The notes under the pieces were generated by a model. It searched no databases, was not told the origin of the DNA, and worked only from the letters and a program-made list of their open reading frames with translations. Made by a program: the position numbers and the translations under genes. A stretch of 28,663 nucleotides of DNA from Planctomycetota bacterium (GTDB taxonomy: Bacteria > Planctomycetota > PUPC01 > DSUN01): positions 1 through 28,663 of the forward strand of contig VGYW01000057.1 of assembly GCA_016872875.1 (NCBI GenBank). The letters run 5' to 3'. Below, piece after piece: positions 19,770 through 26,149 of the stretch (the stretch's first letter is position 1; each line of letters opens with the position of its first letter).

Positions 19770-20797
19770 CAGAGCACCTTGAGACTGGTGGATTTCACGG
19801 TGGCGTAGACCCTGTCGCCTGGCTTGATGCCCATCTCGCGCTGGGTGGCGGCGGTGATGCGCGCCACGAGGGGCGCGCCGACGTCGAGGGCCACGTCCAC
19901 CGCACCCGCCTCGCTCCTGACGCTGCGGACGACTCCAGGGAGCGAGTTCCTGGCCGTGGAAGCGAGCGGCGCGGGGGACAGGACGACCGCCGTGGGGTCC
20001 ACGACCACGCGGGCCGGGCCGGGGCGCGTGGCCAACACGTCCAGGCGCAGGCCAGCGGCGGAGCGGAAGTGTGCGATGCCGTTCTCGACCTCCACCGTGC
20101 CGGAGAGCAGGTTCGTGAGCTCCTCCTCGCGCAGGCGGCCCTGGTCGAGGACGAAGAGGCGGTCGGCCAGCGACAGCACAGCGTCGGCGTCGTGGGCGGC
20201 CATCAGGATCGTGCGGCCCGCCGCCTTGAGGGCGCGGAGCGCCTCGAGCACGACGCCGCAGTGCTCCCTGTCCACGGACGTCAGCGGCTCGTCGAGGAGG
20301 AGCACGGGGCAGTCGAGCACGAGGGCGCGGGCGAGCGCGACGCGCTGCGCCTCGCCGCGCGAGAGCGCGCGGGAGTCGCGGCGGGCCTTGTCGCCGAGGC
20401 CAAGCCGCTCCAGGGCCGCCAACGCCCTGGCGTGGCGCTCGCGGCGCGGCACGCCGCGCGCGCGGAGGCCGAACTCGACGTTGCCCAGCGCACTCCCGCG
20501 GAAGAGCCACACGGGCTGGAGCACCGAGGCCACGCGGCCGGCCAGCCGCTGGGCCGCACCTGGGGCGGGCGGGAGGGCCTCGCCCCGGAACCGCACCTCG
20601 CCCTCGCTCGGGGTCTCCAGCCCGGCGAGAAGCTCGATCAGGGTCGTCTTCCCCGAGCCATTCGGCCCGACGACGCCGCAGAACTCCCCCTCCGCGACGG
20701 CGAACGACACGCCGTCGAGCACGGTGGCCGGCCCGCGGCGCTTCACGAGCTGACGGGCCTGGAAGACCGGGGAGGTGGAGGTTTGAGCGATCGTCAT
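19769..20797 (-). CDS. Molybdate/tungstate-type ABC transporter ATPase with TOBE domain
   Basis: 342 aa from ATG 20797. Walker A GPNGSGKTT at 44-52, signature LSRGEAQRVALARAL near 142, Walker B VLLLDEP near 167, switch histidine in MAAHDADA; the C-terminal part from about 275 is a TOBE/Mop oxyanion-binding fold (GDRVYATVKSTSLKVL). ModC, WtpC and TupC all have this build. Coupling to moeA and moaA supports molybdate or tungstate import. No permease or binding-protein gene is adjacent, so the partners must lie elsewhere, and which oxyanion is carried cannot be told. The SD is weak and no clear promoter was seen. Confidence 0.85.
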   Translation of the reverse strand: MTIAQTSTSPVFQARQLVKRRGPATVLDGVSFAVAEGEFCGVVGPNGSGKTTLIELLAGLETPSEGEVRFRGEALPPAPGAAQRLAGRVASVLQPVWLFRGSALGNVEFGLRARGVPRRERHARALAALERLGLGDKARRDSRALSRGEAQRVALARALVLDCPVLLLDEPLTSVDREHCGVVLEALRALKAAGRTILMAAHDADAVLSLADRLFVLDQGRLREEELTNLLSGTVEVENGIAHFRSAAGLRLDVLATRPGPARVVVDPTAVVLSPAPLASTARNSLPGVVRSVRSEAGAVDVALDVGAPLVARITAATQREMGIKPGDRVYATVKSTSLKVL

Positions 20798-20908
20798 GGC
20801 CTCTTGTCTTGGTGGGCGGTGTTAGCCCAAGCAGCACATCTCAAGAGGGTATCCTTCTTCTTTCGGTCACTGGCACTTCGCATCTTGGGTTTCTTTCGGA
20901 ATTGGTGC

Positions 20909-21556
20909 TCAGGATTTCGGGTCTCCTGGATTCTCCGCTACGGCCTCGCGCTTGCGCAGGTTGGCCCCCGTGAACCTGCGGCCGAGGAGGACGATGGCCG
21001 CCACGAGGACCGCGAAGAAGCCGACGCCCGCGAGCGGGTGAGCCGCGATCTTCTGGAACCCGCTCTCCTGCACGTATCTTCCCAGCAGGGCCATGGGGTA
21101 GCAGCCGAGCAGCGAGCCGGCCGGTATCGCGGTGAGGATGGCGAGGTGCGACACGCCGAGCATGCGCGCGAGAATGGTCCCGCCCACCGCGCCGGTGCCC
21201 TGGAACGGGGCGGCGACGAAGGCGGCGAGGCCAACCCAGGCGACGCGCTTCATCCAGGGGTTGGCCCGCAGCACGTAGCTGCTGGCCTCGTGCATGCGGG
21301 CCAGCCTGCGGCCCACCCAGCGGGCGCGATAGAGCGCGTGCATGTTCGCCAGCATCACCAGCATCGTGATCACGTCGCCCAGGATCACCACGTGCGCCAG
21401 CGGCCAGACGCCCAGGGGGGCGCTGCTCCGCAGCCCGTCGAGGATGGCGAACTTCCCCGCCCCGACGAAGCTCGCCACGGCGATGACCACGGCCTGAAGC
21501 GCGGCGCCCCAGCTCAGCAGCGCGCCCGTGGCGAGCACGATGAGCCCAAAGACCAC
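20909..21556 (-). CDS. Integral membrane protein, COG2426 (small multidrug export)-like; start uncertain
   Basis: 215 aa from GTG 21556, with several hydrophobic helices and a conserved-looking APFQGTGAVGGTILARMLG segment. This resembles the COG2426/PF06695 family of unproven function, a family recognition by eye. GTG 21556 is the first ordinary start codon, yet the frame stays open upstream through sequence that reads like genuine protein (SDGDPSRKLTRRARLLLTLG). A CTG at 21646, 4 nt after GAAGAGGG, would add 30 residues and a charged cytoplasmic N-terminus. Upstream of that, 21690-21792 is repeat DNA. The C-terminus (NPGDPKS) and stop also fall in repeat-like sequence. Same strand as modC, 111 nt away; a functional link is not shown. 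Confidence 0.65.
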   Translation of the reverse strand: MVFGLIVLATGALLSWGAALQAVVIAVASFVGAGKFAILDGLRSSAPLGVWPLAHVVILGDVITMLVMLANMHALYRARWVGRRLARMHEASSYVLRANPWMKRVAWVGLAAFVAAPFQGTGAVGGTILARMLGVSHLAILTAIPAGSLLGCYPMALLGRYVQESGFQKIAAHPLAGVGFFAVLVAAIVLLGRRFTGANLRKREAVAENPGDPKS

Positions 21557-21768
21557 GAATGGCCCCAGCGTGAGCAGCAGCCGGGCGCGCCGCGTGAGCT
21601 TCCGGCTCGGGTCGCCATCGGAAAGCCGTTGGACCAGGCTGGCCAGGCGGCCCTCTTCGTGGCTCCGCGGGTCGGTTTGGTGTTCGGGCTTTTCGGGTGC
21701 GCCTTTTTGAGGATTGGTGTTTTGGACTTTCGGATTCCTTCGGATCTCGGGCTTGGGGTTTCGAGTTT

Positions 21769-21792
21769 CCCGCGTTTCCTCAGAAACGCGGG
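21769..21792. repeat. Perfect 10-bp hairpin just after a stop codon
   Basis: CCCGCGTTTC (21769-21778) and GAAACGCGGG (21783-21792) around a 4-nt loop. It directly abuts the TAG (21795-21793) of the small minus-strand gene, so the transcript would fold right after translation ends. No U-run follows, so it is better called a 3'-end stem than a classical terminator. Confidence 0.7.
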
Positions 21793-22116
21793 CTACCCTG
21801 GCTTCCGAGTGGCCTCGATGGCGGACGCAGTCGCGGTGCCCCCGGGGTCCTCGGCAAACGTCACCACCACGCGGTCGCCGCGCCGCAGGTCCCCCAGCGT
21901 CGCCCGCTTGCCGTTCAGCGAGATAGAGGCCGTCTGAGCGACCACGAACGGGTTATCGTCGCCATCCTTATCGGTCACAACGATTCGCCGCCCGGTCGCG
22001 TCCACGCTCCGCAGCGTCCCGCGCAAAGTGTCCGCTAGGCAGGGCGCCGCCAGCAGCACCCAGCACAGAAGTGCCACGGCCCTCTGCGTCGCGCGATGCG
22101 TCCCGTCGCTCCACAT
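21793..22116 (-). CDS. Small exported protein of unknown function
   Basis: 107 aa from ATG 22116, with AGGGG about 6 nt upstream and a good promoter just before. Signal peptide: basic start, hydrophobic core ALLCWVLLAAP, likely cleavage after CLA. The mature part is about 75 residues of short beta-strand-like segments (TLRGTLRSVDATGRRIVVTD, ISLNGKRATLGDLRRGDRV, VTFAED). This suggests a small barrel like those of DUF5666-type periplasmic proteins, but I cannot assign a function. An in-frame start at 22386 would cross the trinucleotide repeat and the promoter and is rejected. The stop codon touches a hairpin repeat. Confidence 0.72.
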   Translation of the reverse strand: MWSDGTHRATQRAVALLCWVLLAAPCLADTLRGTLRSVDATGRRIVVTDKDGDDNPFVVAQTASISLNGKRATLGDLRRGDRVVVTFAEDPGGTATASAIEATRKPG

Positions 22117-22167
22117 GGCAGGCCCCTGCACACCCGCCCGCGCCTCCGCGCTCCTCGACCAGACAGT

Positions 22168-22196
22168 ATTGTATAGGCCGGACAATGGCGGGTCAA
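22168..22196 (-). promoter_or_regulatory. Sigma70-type promoter of the small exported protein
   Basis: Minus strand: TTGACC (22196-22191), 17-nt spacer, TACAAT (22173-22168). Start near 22160, leader of about 45 nt to the ATG at 22116. Confidence 0.7.
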
Positions 22197-22240
22197 GGCC
22201 CTCGCAGTCGTGGGTGTGGTCACTGGCCTTGGGTTTCTGA

Positions 22241-22326
22241 CTCGTCGTCGTCGTCGTCCTCGTCGTCGAGCCTCCCAAATGGGGAAAGCCCAAAGATTCG
22301 ACGACGACGACGAGGACGACGACGAG
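22241..22326. repeat. Trinucleotide arrays in inverted arrangement between divergent promoters
   Basis: A run of GTC/CTC triplets (22241-22270) and a run of GAC/GAG triplets (22298-22326) are near reverse complements around a 27-nt loop that itself holds CCCAAATGGG. They sit between the minus-strand promoter at 22168-22196 and the plus-strand promoter at 22391-22420. Nothing in 22197-22390 looks coding. Confidence 0.88.
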
Positions 22327-22390
22327 CACGAGGAGAGTGGAGTCCAGCCGGTTCCCAAGATCACGGGTCGGGCCCCGCGCTCTCACCCCG

Positions 22391-22420
22391 TTGACATCCC
22401 ACCGGCCTCTGGGTTACAAT
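22391..22420 (+). promoter_or_regulatory. Sigma70-type promoter of the HEAT-repeat genes
   Basis: Perfect -35 TTGACA (22391-22396), 18-nt spacer, -10 TACAAT (22415-22420). Start near 22427; GAGGAGG then leads to the ATG at 22451. Confidence 0.75.
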
Positions 22421-22450
22421 GTGCGTTAGACCACTCTGAGGAGGCCTTGC

Positions 22451-23497
22451 ATGATGCGTGGGTGCGGCGCGGCGCTTCTCCTGTGTGCCGGGGCGGCGTT
22501 GGGCGTCACGATGGATGGCCCGGCGACCGATGCCCCGCCGAAGAGGAAGAGCGCGCCCGTGGCGAGGGGTGGCGAGCTCGGCCCACTCGTCGCCAGGCTG
22601 GGCGACGCCGACTGGGAGGTGCGCGAGAAGGCGATGCGCGAGCTGATCGCGCTCCGGGGCGCCGCGCGCCCGGCGCTCCGGGAGGCCCGCCGGAGCCAGG
22701 ACCCTGAGGTCCGCTGGCGGGCCGCCTATGCTATCTCGCTCCTCGACATCGCCCTCGAGCCCATCGAGCCCGACGCGGCGCGCCTGCTGTACGCCTCGGC
22801 GGCGGCGGCCCGCGCGCAGAAGGACGGCCAGGAGGCCGCGCAGAGGCTCTACGCGGAGGTCGCCGAGCGCTTCCCCGCCACGCGCTGGGCTGCCGCCGCG
22901 CGCGAGCGCCTCGCCGCCCTGCGCGCCGCGAAGGAGCCCAAAGCCGCCAAGACACCGGGGCCGGAGGCAATCGCCCAACTCGTCGCACTCCTCGGCCACT
23001 CCTCCTGGGAGAAGCGTCAGGAGGCAACCGAGCGCCTCGTCACGCTCGGCGAGGCCGCCCGCGCGGCGCTCGCCGCGGCGGCCCAGGGCCATGACCCCGA
23101 GGCGGCCTGGCGCGCACGCAGCCTCCTCGAGCGGCTCGACGCCCGCCCCGCCCCCGAGAAAGCCGCCACCGGCGGCGGCCACGCGAAGCTCACGGTCGAG
23201 CTCTTCGGCGGCGCGGTCCGCCCGAAGCAGCGGGCCGCGGAGCCCAGCGACCTCGATGCACTCGTCCGCGGCCTCGCGGGGGACGACCGGGCCGAGGCCG
23301 CTCGGGCGAGGGAAGTGCTCCTCAACGTCGGCGCCGACGCCATCCCGCCCCTCCTGCGGGGCCTCGAGGCCGCCAGCGAGGTCGCCGGCGTGGAGATCAT
23401 GGACCTCTTGCGCGAGATAAGCCGCCAGGAGCTCGGCTTCGACCCCGACCGCTGGCAGGCCTGGGGGCGCGCACGCCAGGAGCGGGAGAAGGAGTAG
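22451..23497 (+). CDS. Exported HEAT-repeat protein
   Basis: 348 aa from ATG 22451, with GAGGAGG 6 nt upstream. Signal peptide MMRGCGAALLLCAGAALG. Three HEAT-like units with the pattern L..LGD.DWEVREKA...L..L...A.P.L near residues 38-100, 175-235 and 262-330, divided by a helical, alanine-rich segment with a TPR-like look (YASAAAARAQKDGQEAAQRLYAEV). The C-terminus DPDRWQAWGRARQEREKE is typical of planctomycete HEAT proteins. Probably a periplasmic scaffold; partners unknown. The next gene is a paralogue in style 36 nt downstream, likely cotranscribed. Confidence 0.85.
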   Translation: MMRGCGAALLLCAGAALGVTMDGPATDAPPKRKSAPVARGGELGPLVARLGDADWEVREKAMRELIALRGAARPALREARRSQDPEVRWRAAYAISLLDIALEPIEPDAARLLYASAAAARAQKDGQEAAQRLYAEVAERFPATRWAAAARERLAALRAAKEPKAAKTPGPEAIAQLVALLGHSSWEKRQEATERLVTLGEAARAALAAAAQGHDPEAAWRARSLLERLDARPAPEKAATGGGHAKLTVELFGGAVRPKQRAAEPSDLDALVRGLAGDDRAEAARAREVLLNVGADAIPPLLRGLEAASEVAGVEIMDLLREISRQELGFDPDRWQAWGRARQEREKE

Positions 23498-23500
23498 CGG

Positions 23501-23546
23501 AGTGAGAGTGAGAGTGAAAGTGAGGAGTGAAGAGTGAGGAGTGAAG
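23501..23546. repeat. AGTGAGG hexamer/heptamer array spanning a gene start
   Basis: Three 6-bp units (AGTGAG, AGTGAG, AGTGAA) followed by four 7-bp units (AGTGAGG, AGTGAAG, AGTGAGG, AGTGAAG). It fills the gap between the two HEAT genes and contains both the likely SD (GAGGAG, 23522-23527) and the GTG start of the second gene. Confidence 0.9.
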
Positions 23547-24370
23547 CCAGGCGGAGCGCGCTTCTGGGCTTGTGGCTTGTGGCTTGCGGCTTGTGGCTTT
23601 CCGCGGCGGAGAAGGCGCAGGAGCAGGACCCGGCGAAGCTCGTAGAGCGCTTAGGCGACCCGACTTGCGCGGTGCGCGACCAGGCCACCGAGGCCCTCGT
23701 CGCCCTCGGCGACAAAGCGGTCCCCGCCCTCCAGAAGGCCGAGAAGCACGCCGACGCCGAGGTGCGCGTGCGCGCGAAGGCCGCCCTGCGCCGCATCCAC
23801 TGGCAGATCGGCGAGAAACTCGCCGCGCGCATCGGCGACCTGATGGACGGCTTCGAGAAGCGCCCCGTGGGCGAGCGCGAGATGGTCTGCCGCGACCTCG
23901 CAATCGTCGGCCTCAGCGACTCCGTGCCCACCCTCAAGCGGGTCCTTGGGGCCGACCCCAGCAACGCCGTGCGCCAGGCCGCGGCCAGGGCACTCGTCGT
24001 CCTCGGCGACGAGGGGCTCGCCGCGCTCATCGAGGCCGGCGTGAAGACCGAGGGGCTCAACCCCTACACCGTCGCCGTCCGCATCCACCTCGGCAACTCC
24101 TACCTCGAGCGCTCCGAATACGAGAAGGCCCTCGAACAGTACAAGAAGGCGATGGAGCTCGAGCCCAAGAACTCGATCGTCCTCTACAACATCGCCTGCA
24201 CCTACTCGCGGATGAAGAAGCTCAAGGAGGCCCTCGACGCCCTCGAGCGCTGCGTGGAGGCCGGCTACCGCGACGTGGAGTGGATGGAGAAGGACGCGGA
24301 CCTGGACAACCTGCGCGACGAGCCTCGCTACAAAGCCGTCGTCCGCCGCCTGCGCGAGGAGGCCAAGTAG
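23534..24370 (+). CDS. Exported HEAT/TPR protein with repeat-built signal peptide
   Basis: 278 aa from GTG 23534, 6 nt after GAGGAG; no other start would keep the signal sequence. The hydrophobic core is the duplicated heptapeptide GLWLVAC-GLWLSAA, encoded by a heptamer DNA array. LVAC with C18 could serve as a lipobox, or signal peptidase I could cut after SAA. One HEAT-like unit at about 33-75 (KLVERLGDPTCAVRDQATEA), a second at about 118-150, then TPR units at about 175-245 (LGNSYLERSEYEKALEQYKK, ACTYSRMKKLKEALDALERC), ending DADLDNLRDEPRYKAVVRRL as in many TPR proteins. Likely periplasmic or lipid-anchored scaffold, working with the upstream HEAT protein. Confidence 0.82.
   Translation: MRSEARRSALLGLWLVACGLWLSAAEKAQEQDPAKLVERLGDPTCAVRDQATEALVALGDKAVPALQKAEKHADAEVRVRAKAALRRIHWQIGEKLAARIGDLMDGFEKRPVGEREMVCRDLAIVGLSDSVPTLKRVLGADPSNAVRQAAARALVVLGDEGLAALIEAGVKTEGLNPYTVAVRIHLGNSYLERSEYEKALEQYKKAMELEPKNSIVLYNIACTYSRMKKLKEALDALERCVEAGYRDVEWMEKDADLDNLRDEPRYKAVVRRLREEAK
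23567..23601. repeat. GGCTTGT heptamer array encoding a signal peptide core
   Basis: Five units: GGCTTGT, GGCTTGT, GGCTTGC, GGCTTGT, GGCTTTC. Because 7 is not a multiple of 3, the array is read through all three frames and yields a 7-residue protein repeat (GLWLVAC, GLWLSAA). Confidence 0.9.
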
Positions 24371-24386
24371 CCCCCCTTTCCGAGTC

Positions 24387-24742
24387 CGTAGTGCGGGCTT
24401 CAGCCCGTGCTCCCGTCTCCCATGGCTCATCTTTGCCCACATGTTGTTGCGGCCCGGGCTTAGCCCCCGAACGGGGGCCTCTGAGCCGTAGCCCAGGGCG
24501 ACCGCAGGGAGCCCTGGGAAAAGGGCCCCCAGGGTAGGGCCCCCGAAGCGGGGCGATTCAATGGGCGTGAAACGCCCCCTTCGGGGGCTTGGGTCATGGG
24601 AGGCACCCGATCCCAGGGCTCCCTGCGGTCGCCCTGGGCTACGGCTGGGTCGCCCGCATTCGCGGGCTACAAGACCCCGAGATGTGGGCAAAGATCAGCC
24701 CCATGGACGGGGGGAGAGAGACGGCCTGAAGGCCGCACTACG
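24387..24742. repeat. Multi-tier nested palindrome, about 356 bp, between convergent genes
   Basis: At least five paired tiers share a centre near 24564. (1) 24387-24408 with 24721-24742, 20 of 22 complementary. (2) 24419-24442 with 24682-24706, near-perfect with a 2-nt indel. (3) 24461-24478 with 24652-24669. (4) 24484-24519 with 24611-24646, a perfect 36-bp inverted repeat. (5) 24539-24554 with 24574-24588. Tiers 1, 3 and 5 are also hairpins in each arm, and arm differences are compensatory. It fills 24371-24769, where no gene is seen; the sequence separates two convergent genes. Confidence 0.92.
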
Positions 24743-24769
24743 AACCCCGAAGCCTCGAGGCCAGGGGGG

Positions 24770-26131
24770 TCAGAACTGGGCCTTGGGCCAGCGGACGCGG
24801 AAGCCTACGTCGGAGGGCCTGCCCTCGCGGAGGGGCTGGACGGCGCCGCCATTGTCCTTGCCATCCTCACCGACGGCGTAGACGACGAGGCCGGCTTCGT
24901 CGCCCTTGTAGCGCAGCGGCTTGCCGTCGAAGGGGTCGGGCGGCACGGCCTTCAGGAAGTCGGGCACCAGGGCCGCGAGGCCGGCGGGCAGGCGCCCCTG
25001 CTTCGCCTTGTAGCGGAGCGTGGCAAGGGCGACGCGCGCGGTCTCGCAGCGAGCCATGTGCCGCTGCCCCTCAATGACGACCCGCCCGAGCGCTGGGAGG
25101 ATCATCCGCGATACCACGTAGTAGCGGGGGACACGCCCCTCGACCTCCAGCCCCGCCTGCGCCCCGGCCATGTGGCTCTGGGGATACGGCTTTCGCGCGG
25201 CGGCCAGGTGCGCCTCCATGATGTCGAGGTAGTGGCACATGTCCATCTTGAAGTAGGCGTTCGGGACGATGTTGATGGCCAGTGGCAGTGGCCCGTCGCC
25301 CCAGCCGAGCTGCGCGAGCTTCGCGGCGCGGTTCGGGCCGAGCACGTCGGTCTGGTAGATGTGGACGCCGAAGCAGCGCTCGCCGAGGAGCGCCCCCTCC
25401 ACGAGCCTGGTGTCCGCGGCGGCGGCGAGGGCGGCCTCCACGCGCTCCAGGGCGGCCGGCGATGGCCTGGCGCGGCTCGCCCACCGCTCCATCTGGCCAA
25501 TCGCTATGGCGTCGCAGGCGATGCGGACCAGGGTGCTGATAGTCGTCGGCTCGCGACGGACCGCCTCACCGGTCCGCAGGGCGGCGAGGAGGGAGGCCGC
25601 AGCGTCGTCCCCCTTCCCGCTCTCGGTGCGCTCGAGGGCCTCCAGCGCGAGGAGTCGCGCGGCCTGGCGCATCTTCGCCAGGTGCCGCAGCTCCATCTCC
25701 ACCCCCTTGGCGAAGTCGAGGTCGAACTTGCACTCCTCCAGCCCCGCCGCTTTGTGGAGCGCCGCAAGCGCCTCCGCGTTGGCCGCCAGATAGCCGCGAA
25801 TCGCCCTGAGCATGGCGGGGGGGAGGTCTTGAGTGATTTCTGGCAATTGAGCCTGACCCACGACAGGCAACCCCTCAGCCAGGCGCTCGATGGCCTTGTC
25901 CTGGACATCCATCGCGGCGAATGCGGCATTGAGATGTTGCGCCGCGTTGCGGCCAGGCGGCGGGTCGGGGTAGCGTTTCGCAAGCTCGGCCAGGCTCGTC
26001 GGGTCGCCGGCGTCCTTGATCGCCTTCAGGCGGGCCGCGAGCTTTGCGCTCGCCACGGCATCCCACGCATCCAGCAGCGAGAACGGCAGGCTGAACAAGG
26101 ACGCCGCGAGCAGTTGGAGCGCGATAGGCAT
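24770..26131 (-). CDS. Exported or membrane-associated hypothetical protein, planctomycete style
   Basis: 453 aa from ATG 26131, with AAGGAG 7 nt upstream. Starts with a short hydrophobic segment (MPIALQLLAASLFSLPF) that may be a signal peptide. The middle is helical and alanine-rich. The end carries the motif PPDPFDGKPLRYKGDEAGLV followed by VYAVGEDGKDNGG, a C-terminal block I recall from many planctomycete and verrucomicrobial proteins, where it resembles the tail of type II secretion pseudopilin-like proteins. No catalytic motif recognised. It begins 18 nt after the stop of the glycosidase gene, so the two form an operon, but a shared task is only inferred. Confidence 0.75.
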   Translation of the reverse strand: MPIALQLLAASLFSLPFSLLDAWDAVASAKLAARLKAIKDAGDPTSLAELAKRYPDPPPGRNAAQHLNAAFAAMDVQDKAIERLAEGLPVVGQAQLPEITQDLPPAMLRAIRGYLAANAEALAALHKAAGLEECKFDLDFAKGVEMELRHLAKMRQAARLLALEALERTESGKGDDAAASLLAALRTGEAVRREPTTISTLVRIACDAIAIGQMERWASRARPSPAALERVEAALAAAADTRLVEGALLGERCFGVHIYQTDVLGPNRAAKLAQLGWGDGPLPLAINIVPNAYFKMDMCHYLDIMEAHLAAARKPYPQSHMAGAQAGLEVEGRVPRYYVVSRMILPALGRVVIEGQRHMARCETARVALATLRYKAKQGRLPAGLAALVPDFLKAVPPDPFDGKPLRYKGDEAGLVVYAVGEDGKDNGGAVQPLREGRPSDVGFRVRWPKAQF

Positions 26132-26149
26132 CGGCGCATCTCCTTACTG

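Noticed and set aside
18561..20837. A 758-codon frame joining moeA with sequence opposite or beside the ABC ATPase
   Set aside because: Only the part from ATG 19769 is MoeA; the upstream part is an out-of-frame reading of the ABC gene, so there is no fusion.
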